Shown in pieces: positions 51,482 to 60,388 of a DNA stretch of 64,000 nucleotides. The notes below the pieces were generated by a model. It made no database searches. It had not been told where the DNA came from and was given only the letters and a program-made list of their open reading frames with translations. Origin of the DNA: Lewinella sp. IMCC34183 (lineage in GTDB: Bacteria > Bacteroidota > Bacteroidia > Chitinophagales > Saprospiraceae); the NCBI RefSeq assembly GCF_003390915.1, contig NZ_QMEM01000013.1:38158-102157 (forward strand). Direction: 5' to 3'. A program made the position numbers and the translations under genes. The stretch's first letter is position 1. The number at the start of each line of letters is the position of its first letter.

Positions 51482-54442
51482 ATGAATTGCCGCTTTTTTT
51501 TGTTACTCGCCGGCTTGCTGCTGGCCGCTGCGCCGCTCTCGTCCCAGTCACTGGTCGCCAACATTCACGCGGGAACCGGGGGCAGCGAACCTACCGGCCT
51601 GAAGACCGACAATGGTTTCGCGGCGTGGTTTGCCCGAACCGGTGACGTATGGCAACTCTACTACGTTGTCCCCGAAACGACCGAGCCGGAGCTTTTCCCG
51701 GAACTCCCGGAGCTGCCTTCCTCCGCCCCCGCCTTCGGGTTGATCGACGGGAATGTCTATTTCCACGTTCCCGGTGATACATCTACTGTCTTTTATCGCG
51801 CGGATCTGACTTCCACTACCCTACACGAGGTAACGGACCTTCCCGCGGCAAGCAGTAACCTTGGTGATCCGCGCTACACCCGACAGGGGGATCGCGTACT
51901 GTTTATTCACCAACCGCTTTATAGTCCCGGATACCTCTACGCCACGGACGGCACCCCCGAGGGGACTGAAATGCTCATCCAGCTATACCCCGGCTATACC
52001 ACACGGAAATTAAACAGTATAGGCGACCGGGTCTGGATCGAATTCACTAGCTCCAGCAGCAACACCGACACTGCACCCTACGCCTTTACCGACGGTACGC
52101 CCGAGGGGTCGCAATTGAGGTGGCCCGCGGAGGAGATAGACCGGCTGGAAGATCCGGTGGCCCTACCCTTCGGCGTAGTTGCCAGGGGCACGTCCGCGAA
52201 TGGGGAGGAAATGTACCTACTCAACCGTGATCTTACCGCCGCTTCTCCCCTGAGGCAGACAATCCCCAGCCTTCCGCCCGGGACGCTCATGGATTTCCAG
52301 CTGCGGGGAGAGAAGGCCTATTTCATGCGCCGGGGCAGTAGGTGGGAAAGCTCGATGTGGGAACTGGACATCGCCACCCGGGAGGCCAGGGAGGTGCTTG
52401 ACCTCAACCCTGCGGAAGACAAAGTATTTACCTACGATTTGAGCCCCCTGGGCGAATTCTGGACGTACACCGTTTTTGACTGCATCGATGGTACCAGTTC
52501 GTTACACCGTACCGACGGAACCGCCGGGGGAACCTTCCGGCTTACCGAGAACCCGAATATGCGGTTCCACGGTTTGTACTCCCGGGGTAGCGGGGTGATC
52601 GGCCGTACGGGTATGCGCTTCTTCCCGGCGTACCTGCCGGAGACCGGCATAGAACTCTGGCGCACCGACGGCACCGTAGCGGGTACCTTCGCGGTCGATG
52701 ACCTCTACCCGGGGACGGTAGAGTCTCGGCTGTCCAATCTAACCATCTGGAAAGACGGCATCCTGTTTACCGCTGAAAGTCCGCTCTACGGGAGCGAGGT
52801 GTTCTTTTCCAGTGGTAGTGCCGGGAGCGCGGAGATTGTTGTTGACATCAACACCGAGACGAGCGGTTCTAAACCCCGACCACGGGCCGTGGTCGGTCGA
52901 CGACTTGTCGTGGAGGCCACAACGCCAGGCACGGGCACCGAATTATTTACCGTCGATACGGCGGGAAAGGTCGAACTACTCATAGATGCAGTATGGGGCA
53001 AGTGGGGCAGCTTTCCAGATGTCTTTGCGGATTCCCTATCCGATACCGGCCTGATCGTAACCAACAGCAACTGGGGAAACTACCTATACCGGACGGACGG
53101 CACGCCGGGAGGAACGGTACGCCTGGACGCCCGGGGACAACTCAATCCAACCGGCCCGATCAGTGGGCCCGGCCAGATCGGTGACGCGCTCTACTTCCTC
53201 AAGATCATCGGCCGGAGTGAAAATCTTCTTGCCTACGACGCCGCTACGGATAGCTTCAAAATCGTAAAAGTGATCAACCCGTATTCGGACGGCATCATTC
53301 CCGGCCCCGCCTTCGCTACGCTCAACGACAGCGTGCTACTGTTTCGGGCCGAAAACCGCGACGGGGAGGTCGAACTCTGGCGAACGGACGGAACGGAGGA
53401 GGGAACCTACACCATCAAGGGTACCGTGGAACAGCCTGCTTACGGTCCACTTGAGAATGTGAGCTTCCCCGTGGTAGCCGACGGCGTAGCCTACTTCCGG
53501 GCAATCAAATACAATCCGAGACTCTGGCGTACCGATGGTACCGAGGCGGGCAGTTGGGAACTGCGCGGCAGCGAACGACTGGCGTGGCCGGAAGACGTAT
53601 TTCTTTTTGGGGACCGGGTTCACTTTCCGGCCGGCCCCGACGACAATCGGAAACTGTACACGACCGGCGGGGAACGTGATGATGTCCTTCCCTCCCCCAT
53701 CACGGAAGGTAGCGTCTACGAGGCCCTGGAGCAGTTCACCTCCTTCGGTCGGCAACTGGTGTTTACGGCGACCACGGCGGACGCGGGCAACGAGCTCTGG
53801 GTGACTTCCGACCCGGAGAGCGCCGCCATACCGCTGGGCGACCTGAATGCGGGTCCCGCCGATGCCCGGCCCCTGGACCTCTACGCGTACAACGACTCGA
53901 CGCTGCTGTTCTCGGCCTTCGTCCCGGAACTGGGCCGCGAACTCTGGACGTCGGACGGTACGGCGGAAGGCACGGTGGTGGTGGCGGACATGAATCCGGG
54001 AACGGCTTCCGCCGATCCGCGGGACTTCCTGCGCTACGGTGATTTCGTCTACTTCTCCGCCGACGACGGGCGCATCGGGCACGAGTTGTGGAAATATTCA
54101 CCCGCGGACTTGGACAACGACGGCACCATCGACGGATCCTGCGCGCCGGGCGCGGGCTGTCCGGATCCGGACAAAAGCACGGCTACCACCGGGCCGGAAC
54201 CCATGCACCTCTCCGTCTTCCCAAACCCCACGGCGGAAGTGCTGATCGTGGAGACCGCAGCCTACGGAAACCTGCGGTTGCAGCTCTTCCGGACCGACGG
54301 GCGGCAGGTCCTTTCCACCCGCAACAGCGGCCGAACGCACCTGCTGGATGTGCGCCACCTGCCCGCCGGGACGTATGTGCTGCGGGTAAGCGGTGATTCC
54401 CTCCGTGTCGGGGCGAGCCGTCTGGTCACGGTGCTGCGCTAG
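51482..54442 (+). CDS. large T9SS-exported protein with ELWxxDGTxxGT repeats
   Basis: A 986-residue secreted protein. The ATG at 51482 gives signal peptide MNCRFFLLLAGLLLAAAPLSSQ; the TTG 6 nt earlier is not needed. About ten repeats of roughly 50-110 residues contain ELWRTDGTxxGT or close variants, such as ELWRTDGTVAGTF and ELWTSDGTAEGTVVV. They are expected to form beta-propeller blades that fold as one or more rings. A short Asp-rich linker (DLDNDGTIDGS) leads to a type A T9SS sorting domain (LSVFPNPTAEVL, ending RLVTVLR). The function is unknown; adhesion or surface binding is plausible. Single gene. Confidence 0.87.
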   Translation: MNCRFFLLLAGLLLAAAPLSSQSLVANIHAGTGGSEPTGLKTDNGFAAWFARTGDVWQLYYVVPETTEPELFPELPELPSSAPAFGLIDGNVYFHVPGDTSTVFYRADLTSTTLHEVTDLPAASSNLGDPRYTRQGDRVLFIHQPLYSPGYLYATDGTPEGTEMLIQLYPGYTTRKLNSIGDRVWIEFTSSSSNTDTAPYAFTDGTPEGSQLRWPAEEIDRLEDPVALPFGVVARGTSANGEEMYLLNRDLTAASPLRQTIPSLPPGTLMDFQLRGEKAYFMRRGSRWESSMWELDIATREAREVLDLNPAEDKVFTYDLSPLGEFWTYTVFDCIDGTSSLHRTDGTAGGTFRLTENPNMRFHGLYSRGSGVIGRTGMRFFPAYLPETGIELWRTDGTVAGTFAVDDLYPGTVESRLSNLTIWKDGILFTAESPLYGSEVFFSSGSAGSAEIVVDINTETSGSKPRPRAVVGRRLVVEATTPGTGTELFTVDTAGKVELLIDAVWGKWGSFPDVFADSLSDTGLIVTNSNWGNYLYRTDGTPGGTVRLDARGQLNPTGPISGPGQIGDALYFLKIIGRSENLLAYDAATDSFKIVKVINPYSDGIIPGPAFATLNDSVLLFRAENRDGEVELWRTDGTEEGTYTIKGTVEQPAYGPLENVSFPVVADGVAYFRAIKYNPRLWRTDGTEAGSWELRGSERLAWPEDVFLFGDRVHFPAGPDDNRKLYTTGGERDDVLPSPITEGSVYEALEQFTSFGRQLVFTATTADAGNELWVTSDPESAAIPLGDLNAGPADARPLDLYAYNDSTLLFSAFVPELGRELWTSDGTAEGTVVVADMNPGTASADPRDFLRYGDFVYFSADDGRIGHELWKYSPADLDNDGTIDGSCAPGAGCPDPDKSTATTGPEPMHLSVFPNPTAEVLIVETAAYGNLRLQLFRTDGRQVLSTRNSGRTHLLDVRHLPAGTYVLRVSGDSLRVGASRLVTVLR

Positions 54443-54609
54443 CCGCACCCGCCGGGCATCCCGCGAACGGCTTTGCTGCGATACCGTACAGCAGTGCAGC
54501 GCTTTGTCCGGGGCGCAGGCCGCACAGTCGCGTGGTCAGCCGGCAAACGAAAAGGGCGCGGCAACGTAACTGTTGAGTATCTTTTCAACTAATGGTAAGG
54601 AGTGTGCGT

Positions 54610-54662
54610 TAATCAAGACCCGGTAGAAAGGTGGTGAGCCTGCCACCATTGTACCTTGATTA
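54610..54662. promoter_or_regulatory. nested inverted repeats upstream of infB
   Basis: TAATCAAG (54610-54617) pairs with CTTGATTA (54655-54662), and GGTGG (54630-54634) pairs with CCACC (54643-54647) inside. The outer repeat ends 3 nt before the infB -7 box and spans the -33 region, where a bound protein would block the promoter. Confidence 0.45.
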
Positions 54663-54665
54663 GCT

Positions 54666-54673
54666 TATCTTTG
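54666..54673 (+). promoter_or_regulatory. -7 box of infB
   Basis: TATCTTTG, a perfect match. A -33-like TTG lies about 15 nt upstream. The leader to the ATG at 54813 is about 135 nt. Confidence 0.55.
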
Positions 54674-54812
54674 CGTTGCACTCGGATAGCGTTCCGAAAG
54701 TTGTCTCCCAACGCAGCGCCAGGCATAGGGGGAAATCCGGCTTTTTAGGGTTGTTCTGAATGGCCCCGCGGTAGCACTCTGCGGTAAAATAATGACGTGC
54801 TTAAAAGATCGA

Positions 54813-57596
54813 ATGAGTAAACGACTAATTAAAGTAGCGAAGGAATTGAACGTGGCCACCTCGACGATCGTCGAGTTCCTGACCGGTAAGGGCTTCGAGA
54901 TCGAGAACAAACCGATCGCGCAAGTCAGTAACGAGATGGAATCCGCCGTGCGTCAGGAGTTTGCCAAGGCGATATCCGACAAGGAAAAAGCACGCAAGAT
55001 GGAGTTCGGTACGCGCCCCACCGCGCCGCCTCCGCCGCCGCCGCCCGCCGTACGAGCTACTCCGCCGCCGCCGCCGCCCCAGCCCCGCCCGGTCAACACG
55101 CCGGCACCCCCACCCGTGCAGCAGGTAAAGCCCGCGGCCAAGGCTACTCCGCCCACTCCCCCCGCACCCGCGGACCCGCCCAAGAAGCAGGAGACGCCCC
55201 CTACCGAGCAAAAACGTGAGGTACCCGGCCTGAAGGTGATGGGCAAGATCGACCTGGACGCCAACAAGCGCCGGCCGGCTCCCAAGAAGGAGGCTCCCAA
55301 ACCCGAGCGGAAGCCCGCGCCGAGCCCCCCCAAACCGGCCGCCAAGCGCGCTCCCGCCGAGGAGCCCGCCCCGCAGCCCGCTAAGCCGGCCCCCGCCAAA
55401 CCTACCCCCGCAGAACCGGTCACGAAGGTGGAATCCACCACCGAGAAGCCCGACCTGCACAAGACAGCCGAGCCCAAGCTCCGCGGCCTCAAGGTGCTCG
55501 GTAAGATCGAGATCAAGAAGCCCGAGAAGCGGACCAGCTCCGACGACGGGCGGAAGAAGCGCAAGCGCAAGAAGATCACTACCGGCCCACCCCAGACCGG
55601 CGGTGGAAGATCCGGTGGCGGCCGCAACGATCGCCGCGGTGGCGGTCGCAACGACGAGCCCCGCGAAGTCTCGGCCAAGGACATCGAAGACAAGATCAAG
55701 GCCACCATGGCCCGCCTCCAGGGCGGCGGCGGCAAGAAGAAGCGTCAGCGCCAACGGCGGGACAACCGCGACCGCATCCGCGAGAAGCAGGAGGCAATGA
55801 TGGACGAGCAAACCGAAAACCTGCTCCAGGTTACGGAATTCGTCACCGCACAGGAACTGGCCAACATGATGGACGTCGGTATCGGTGAGGTAATCACCGC
55901 CTGTATGAACGCCGGCGTGATCGTCTCCATCAACCAGCGTCTTGACGCCGAGATTATCGAACTCGTGGCCGAGGAATTCAACCACGAGGTGGAGTTTATC
56001 AACGTCGACGAATCCGAAGAGGAAGAGGAAGAATACGAGGACGAGCCCGAAGACCTGCAGTCCCGTCCGCCGATCGTGACCGTCATGGGCCACGTCGACC
56101 ACGGTAAGACCTCGCTGCTCGACCGTATCCGCGACGCCAACGTGATCGCCGGTGAGGCCGGGGGTATCACCCAGCACATCGGTGCCTACGAGGTAACGCT
56201 GCCCGACGGCCGCGAGATCACCTTCCTCGATACCCCGGGTCACGAAGCCTTTACGGCCATGCGTGCCCGCGGTGCGAAGGTGACCGACATCGCGATCATC
56301 ATCATCGCCGCTGACGACAACGTGATGCCCCAGACCAAGGAGGCCATCAGCCACGCGGAAGCGGCCGGCGTACCCATGATCTTCGCCATCAACAAGATCG
56401 ACCGTCCCGGTGCCAACCCCGACAAGATCAAGACCGAGCTCGCCTCCATGGGCTACCAGGTCGAAGAATGGGGTGGCAAATACCAGTCACAGGACATCAG
56501 CGCCCTTAATGGCGTCGGTATCGAGGACCTCCTCGAGAAAGTGCTGCTGGAAGCCGAAATGATGGAACTGACCGCCAACCCCGACCGCCCCGCCGTCGCC
56601 ACCGTACTGGAGGCCTCGCTGGAGAAGGGCCGGGGCTACGTGACCAAGATCCTGGTTCAGCACGGTACCCTGCGCGTGCAGGATATCCTGGTGGCCGGTG
56701 AGGCCAGCGGCCGGGTGCGTGCCATGTTCAACGAGCGCAACAAGCGCGTCAAGGAAGTCGGTCCCGGCTCCCCGGTGCTGCTGCTCGGTCTGGACGGTGC
56801 CCCGCAGGCCGGTGAGATCCTCAAGGTCATGCCCAGCGAGCAGGAAGCCCGGCAGCTTGCCAGCCGCCGTGCTCAGATCAGCCGCGAACAGGCCAACCGC
56901 GCCGCCAAGCGCGTCTCGCTCGACGAGATCGGCCGTCGTCTCGCCCTGGGTACCTTCAAGGAGCTTAACCTGATCGTGAAAGGTGACGTGGACGGTTCCG
57001 TAGAGGCCCTGTCCGATTCGCTCATTAAGCTTTCGCAGGAAACCGTACAGGTCAACGTGATCCACAAGGCTGTCGGCCAGATCATCGACTCGGATATCCT
57101 GCTCGCTACCGCCTCGGATGCCATCATCGTCGGCTTCCAGGTACGCCCCAGTTCTTCGGCCCGCAAGCTGGCCGAGCGCGAAGGCGTCGAGATCAAGACC
57201 TACTCGATCATCTACGAAGCGATCGACGAAATCAGCAGCGCCATCGAGGGAATGTTGGAGCCTACCCGCGAAGAGAAGACTACCTGTCAGGTGTCCGTCC
57301 GCGAGGTCTTCAAGATCTCCAAGGTCGGTACCATCGCCGGCTGTTACGTCGACGAAGGCAAGATCTCCCGCAATACCCTGATCCGCGTGATCCGCGACGG
57401 TATCGTCATCTTCCCCCTGAAGGAGGGACAGACCGGCGAACTCGCCAGCCTCAAGCGCTTCAAGGATGACGTGAAGGAAGTCCGCGCCGGCATGGAGTGT
57501 GGTCTTAACATCAAGAACTTCAACGACATCAAGGAAGGCGATATCATCGAAGGCTACGAGATCGTCGAGATCAAGCAGAAGATGCAGGCCAATTAG
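54813..57596 (+). CDS. infB: translation initiation factor IF-2
   Basis: IF-2, 927 residues, the GTPase that brings initiator tRNA to the ribosome. An N-terminal IF2_N helix bundle ([23 protein letters not shown]) is followed by a Pro/Lys-rich disordered region (about 70-270, with three runs of six to seven prolines) and a Gly/Arg-rich patch (about 265-290). A second IF2_N module lies near 340-400. The G domain shows GHVDHGKTS near residue 428, DTPGHEAF near 474 and NKID near 527. Domains II-IV follow. I chose the ATG at 54813; an ATG 21 nt upstream is possible. It is not linked to nusA or rimP here, unlike many bacteria. Confidence 0.96.
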   Translation: MSKRLIKVAKELNVATSTIVEFLTGKGFEIENKPIAQVSNEMESAVRQEFAKAISDKEKARKMEFGTRPTAPPPPPPPAVRATPPPPPPQPRPVNTPAPPPVQQVKPAAKATPPTPPAPADPPKKQETPPTEQKREVPGLKVMGKIDLDANKRRPAPKKEAPKPERKPAPSPPKPAAKRAPAEEPAPQPAKPAPAKPTPAEPVTKVESTTEKPDLHKTAEPKLRGLKVLGKIEIKKPEKRTSSDDGRKKRKRKKITTGPPQTGGGRSGGGRNDRRGGGRNDEPREVSAKDIEDKIKATMARLQGGGGKKKRQRQRRDNRDRIREKQEAMMDEQTENLLQVTEFVTAQELANMMDVGIGEVITACMNAGVIVSINQRLDAEIIELVAEEFNHEVEFINVDESEEEEEEYEDEPEDLQSRPPIVTVMGHVDHGKTSLLDRIRDANVIAGEAGGITQHIGAYEVTLPDGREITFLDTPGHEAFTAMRARGAKVTDIAIIIIAADDNVMPQTKEAISHAEAAGVPMIFAINKIDRPGANPDKIKTELASMGYQVEEWGGKYQSQDISALNGVGIEDLLEKVLLEAEMMELTANPDRPAVATVLEASLEKGRGYVTKILVQHGTLRVQDILVAGEASGRVRAMFNERNKRVKEVGPGSPVLLLGLDGAPQAGEILKVMPSEQEARQLASRRAQISREQANRAAKRVSLDEIGRRLALGTFKELNLIVKGDVDGSVEALSDSLIKLSQETVQVNVIHKAVGQIIDSDILLATASDAIIVGFQVRPSSSARKLAEREGVEIKTYSIIYEAIDEISSAIEGMLEPTREEKTTCQVSVREVFKISKVGTIAGCYVDEGKISRNTLIRVIRDGIVIFPLKEGQTGELASLKRFKDDVKEVRAGMECGLNIKNFNDIKEGDIIEGYEIVEIKQKMQAN

Positions 57597-57600
57597 CCAA

Positions 57601-57634
57601 GGATTGATAGAGTGGAAGGATTAAGGGATTGATG
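57601..57634 (+). repeat. left arm of an imperfect inverted repeat
   Basis: A G/A-rich segment built on GGATTGAT-like words (three GGATT words). It is an imperfect reverse match of 57756-57789, sharing GGATTG, TGGAAGG and GGATTG in the same order. Confidence 0.5.
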
Positions 57635-57659
57635 TTTCCACCACCGAATTAGACACATA

Positions 57660-57690
57660 GGGTCGGAGCCACGGGCTTCGGCCCTTTTTT
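57660..57690 (+). terminator. intrinsic terminator of infB
   Basis: Eleven-bp arms 57660-57670 and 57674-57684 (two G-U pairs) with a 3-nt loop, then six T's at 57685-57690. It lies 64 nt past the stop. Confidence 0.85.
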
Positions 57691-57755
57691 GTGCAGGAGT
57701 GCCCCCCGGCGAGGGAACTTCGCCCCTACCGCGCGTTAGAAACTGCGGTAGCCCC

Positions 57756-57789
57756 CTCAATCCATCCTCCCTTCCATCCACCAATCCAT
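57756..57789 (-). repeat. right arm of the imperfect inverted repeat
   Basis: Reverse-oriented partner of 57601-57634. Read on the minus strand it is a run of 8-nt units related to TGGATTGG. Confidence 0.5.
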
Positions 57790-57795
57790 AACCAG

Positions 57796-58464
57796 ATGTG
57801 CGGCAGATACTCAGTAGTAATCGACGAAGCCAAGCTGCGCAAGCAGTTTACCAAGGATTTGGTCACTCCGCCCGGTGGGCTACCTACGAATTACAATATG
57901 GCACCGACCCAGGACGGGCTGGTGATCACGGACGCCGCGCCGGACCGCCTGTCCGCGTTCCGGTGGGGACTGGTTCCCTTCTGGGCGAAGGACGTGAAGA
58001 TCGGAGCCCGCATGATCAACGCGCGCCGGGAAGGAATCGAGGATAAGCCCAGCTTTCGCAAGCCCATCCGCGAGCGGCGCTGCCTGGTGATCGGCGACAG
58101 CTTCTACGAGTGGAAGCGGCACGACGGCGGCAAAACCCCGTACCGCATACGACCGGCCGACGGGCAGTTGCTGGTCATGGCCGGGATCTGGGAACAGTGG
58201 AACGGTGATGGTGAGGACGTGTACACCTACTCCATAATAACGGGCGCACCCAACCGGGAAATGCAGTCGATCCACGACCGCATGCCGATGCTGCTTACGC
58301 ACGGAGAGGCCCAGAGCGCGTGGCTCGACCGGGACGCCCCCCTCCCGGATGTTCTCGAACTCCTGCGCACCCCGCCCGACGGTACGCTCGAAGCGTACAC
58401 TGTAAGTCCGGAGGTCGGCAACGTACGGAATAACGGACCTTCCCTGCACGAACCCGCAGCCTGA
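57796..58464 (+). CDS. SRAP (SOS response-associated peptidase) family protein
   Basis: A 222-residue YedK/HMCES-type protein that shields abasic sites in single-stranded DNA by a covalent bond through Cys2. The ATG at 57796 gives MCGRYSVV, with Cys2 directly after the Met as required. The other active-site features are NYNMAPTQ, MINARREGIEDKPSFR, the catalytic Glu of SFYEWK and the His of SIHDRMPML. Length is normal. The reading frame runs further upstream but those residues would bury Cys2, so the later start is certain. No LexA-type site was recognised upstream. Confidence 0.94.
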   Translation: MCGRYSVVIDEAKLRKQFTKDLVTPPGGLPTNYNMAPTQDGLVITDAAPDRLSAFRWGLVPFWAKDVKIGARMINARREGIEDKPSFRKPIRERRCLVIGDSFYEWKRHDGGKTPYRIRPADGQLLVMAGIWEQWNGDGEDVYTYSIITGAPNREMQSIHDRMPMLLTHGEAQSAWLDRDAPLPDVLELLRTPPDGTLEAYTVSPEVGNVRNNGPSLHEPAA

Positions 58465-58504
58465 GTCCACAGTACCTTAGGCGTACAGCAACACCCCGCC
58501 CCCC

Positions 58505-59053
58505 GTGCCTTCACCTACCCAACGCATCGTCCGTGCTACCGCCGCGGACATTCCGATCATCGAGCAGCTGGCCCGGCAAGTCTGGCCCGTTACCTTCGGC
58601 CCGATCCTCTCGCCGGCGCAGATCGACTACATGCTGGACCGCATGTACCGGCCGGAAGCCCTGAAGCAGCAACTGGCTGACGGGCACGTTTTCCACCTGC
58701 TGCTCGACGGGGAAGGGCCGGTAGCGGGTGCCTATACGACCGGAACGGTACGGTACCGTCCGGTCGGCTACGTAAGTCATCAGCTGAACTACCTGCGCGA
58801 CACCACCAAGATCCATAAACTATATGTGCTGCCGGAAACGCAGGGGAAAGGCTACGGCCGCTTGTTGGTCCGCAAGGTCGAGGGGCTGGCGCGCCGGTCG
58901 GGCCAAAAGGCCCTGCGCCTTGACGTCAACTACCAGAATCCAGCGATTGCATTCTACGAGCGTTTGGGCTTTGAAAAGCTGGAACGCTACGACACCGATA
59001 TCGGTGATGGTTTCCTCATGGAAGATTGGGTAATGATAAAACTGTTAACCTGA
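58505..59053 (+). CDS. GNAT-family N-acetyltransferase
   Basis: A 182-residue acetyl-CoA-dependent acetyltransferase. The acetyl-CoA loop is visible in HKLYVLPETQGKGYGRLLVRKV (Q/R-x-x-G-x-G/A as QGKGYG), and ALRLDVNYQNPAIAFYERLGFEK is the usual C-terminal GNAT signature. The start is GTG at 58505, the only initiator codon consistent with the conserved beginning RIVRATAADIPIIEQLA. The substrate is unknown. It lies 40 nt after the SRAP gene and may be in the same transcript. Confidence 0.87.
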   Translation: MPSPTQRIVRATAADIPIIEQLARQVWPVTFGPILSPAQIDYMLDRMYRPEALKQQLADGHVFHLLLDGEGPVAGAYTTGTVRYRPVGYVSHQLNYLRDTTKIHKLYVLPETQGKGYGRLLVRKVEGLARRSGQKALRLDVNYQNPAIAFYERLGFEKLERYDTDIGDGFLMEDWVMIKLLT

Positions 59054-59054
59054 C

Positions 59055-59134
59055 AATTCACCTTGCTGAATGTCCGTTGTATACACAACAGTGCTTATAA
59101 ACACATTTACACTATCACCTCACCAAGGTGAATT
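59055..59134. repeat. 11-bp inverted repeat with 58-nt spacer
   Basis: AATTCACCTTG (59055-59065) and CAAGGTGAATT (59124-59134) pair perfectly. T-rich sequence follows at 59140-59146. It starts 2 nt after the GNAT stop, so it could end that transcript. Confidence 0.5.
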
Positions 59135-59231
59135 TGGCTAGATTTTTTACGAGACGCTACATACAGACACTCTTTCAGTTTTGACCCGTTTTTTTTCTTT
59201 ACAACACAGTTTTAGTAATTAGATCTTCGAT

Positions 59232-59265
59232 GGCCGCTGCCGCTCCTTTTGGAGGGCAGCGGGCC
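59232..59265 (+). terminator. terminator-like hairpin
   Basis: CCGCTGCC (59234-59241) pairs with GGCAGCGG (59255-59262), and the inner CTCC/GGAG closes a TTTT loop. The T run after it (GATTTTCTC) is short. It could terminate the GNAT transcript or attenuate the next gene. Confidence 0.5.
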
Positions 59266-59278
59266 ACCGATTTTCTCT

Positions 59279-59292
59279 CCCCCCCCCCCCCC
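59279..59292 (+). repeat. 14-base poly-C tract
   Basis: An uninterrupted run of fourteen C's, 100 nt before the ATG of a T9SS-exported protein. It is the longest homopolymer noticed in the window. Confidence 0.9.
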
Positions 59293-59392
59293 GCTATCCA
59301 AGGTTGTACATAACCTTTTACTACCCGCCCCGGACCTATCCGGCTGCGGCATTTTTTGTATTCCAGTTTTAGACACTTCCAAACACAATCCA

Positions 59393-60385
59393 ATGAAATT
59401 TTCTTACGCCGCCCTGGCCCTCCTGCTATTGCTGGTTGGCCAAGAGGCCTCGGCGCGCAACGTCGCGACCGTTTCTTCCACCGAAGGGTGGAGCCTCACC
59501 GTAACCCTGAAGTATACCGGGATGCGGATGACTAACCCCCAGAACGACTGTAAATGGGGGTTCAATTATAAACTCGATATGGACTACAAAGTCTCCTACA
59601 GCGACGGCGGTGGAGCCCGTATGTGGTACATAGGTGCCGGCGGTGGTTGCTTTACCGATGACGGCACCGTGGGAATCCCCGAATACCAAAGCCGCTGGGG
59701 CAATATCTCCTCTCCGGAAAAATGGAGTGCCACCCGAACCAAATGCCATCGCGTAGACTACGCGGAATACGAGTGCCGTACGGTATTCCTGACCGTAAGT
59801 GGCCCGGGCATTCCCGAACAGACCGTAGCCATGCCCTACCTGGCGGCTCCCGCCCAGCAGCAGATTCTGCCGGTCTCCCTGCGGGACTTCACGGCCACCT
59901 CCGGACCTGCCGGCGTACTGTTAGCCTGGTGGACCGACGCGGAAAGCAATAACAGCCACTTCATCATCCAGCGGTCCGCTGACGGTATCGACTGGCACCG
60001 GATCGCGGAAGTCCCGGGACACGGCAATAGCGCTACTGTGAGCGACTACACCTTCGAAGATGCCTCTCCGGTAATAGATCGTGCCTTTTACCGGCTCGTA
60101 CAGGTGGACCGTACCGGAACGCAATCCCTGTCTACCGTTGCTTCCGTTACGGACGGGGCGGGCTTAGGCGCGCTGGAGGTATATCCCAATCCCGCGGCAG
60201 ACCGCCTTTTCGTATCCGCAACAGAACCCATTGCGCTGTTTGACCTAAGCGGCAGGGATATTACCCCCTACGTAAACGTAACCGCGACGGCCGGCCACGC
60301 CTACTCCGTAGACGTTTCCGGGCTGATGGCGGGGGTGTATCTAGTCCGCTCCGGGTCGCGTGCCCGCCGCTTCGTACATCTCTAG
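59393..60385 (+). CDS. T9SS-exported protein with unknown N-terminal domain
   Basis: A 330-residue secreted protein. The ATG at 59393 gives signal peptide MKFSYAALALLLLLVGQEASA; the upstream frame runs through the poly-C tract as proline and was rejected. Residues 24-155 form a domain of unknown family with four cysteines (near NDCKWGF, GGGCFTDDG, TKCHRVDYAEYECR). These probably make two disulphides. A fibronectin-like linker follows (LPVSLRDFTATSGPAGVLLAWW), then a type A T9SS sorting domain (LEVYPNPAADRLFVS, ending RRFVHL). It ends 3 nt before the end of the convergent DUF1206 gene. Confidence 0.83.
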   Translation: MKFSYAALALLLLLVGQEASARNVATVSSTEGWSLTVTLKYTGMRMTNPQNDCKWGFNYKLDMDYKVSYSDGGGARMWYIGAGGGCFTDDGTVGIPEYQSRWGNISSPEKWSATRTKCHRVDYAEYECRTVFLTVSGPGIPEQTVAMPYLAAPAQQQILPVSLRDFTATSGPAGVLLAWWTDAESNNSHFIIQRSADGIDWHRIAEVPGHGNSATVSDYTFEDASPVIDRAFYRLVQVDRTGTQSLSTVASVTDGAGLGALEVYPNPAADRLFVSATEPIALFDLSGRDITPYVNVTATAGHAYSVDVSGLMAGVYLVRSGSRARRFVHL

Positions 60386-60388
60386 GGC

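Larger units (their letters stand above)
54443..54812. other. 370-bp leader and control region of infB
   Basis: No gene was seen. It contains nested inverted repeats before the infB promoter, the -7 box and a leader of about 135 nt. No ribosomal-protein-type or riboswitch structure could be recognised. Confidence 0.5.
59054..59392. other. 339-bp region with inverted repeats and poly-C tract
   Basis: No gene was seen. Contents are an 11-bp inverted repeat, a terminator-like hairpin, a 14-C tract and a small inverted repeat AAGGTT/AACCTT (59300-59317). No good TAnnTTTG box was found for the gene at 59393. Confidence 0.6.
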
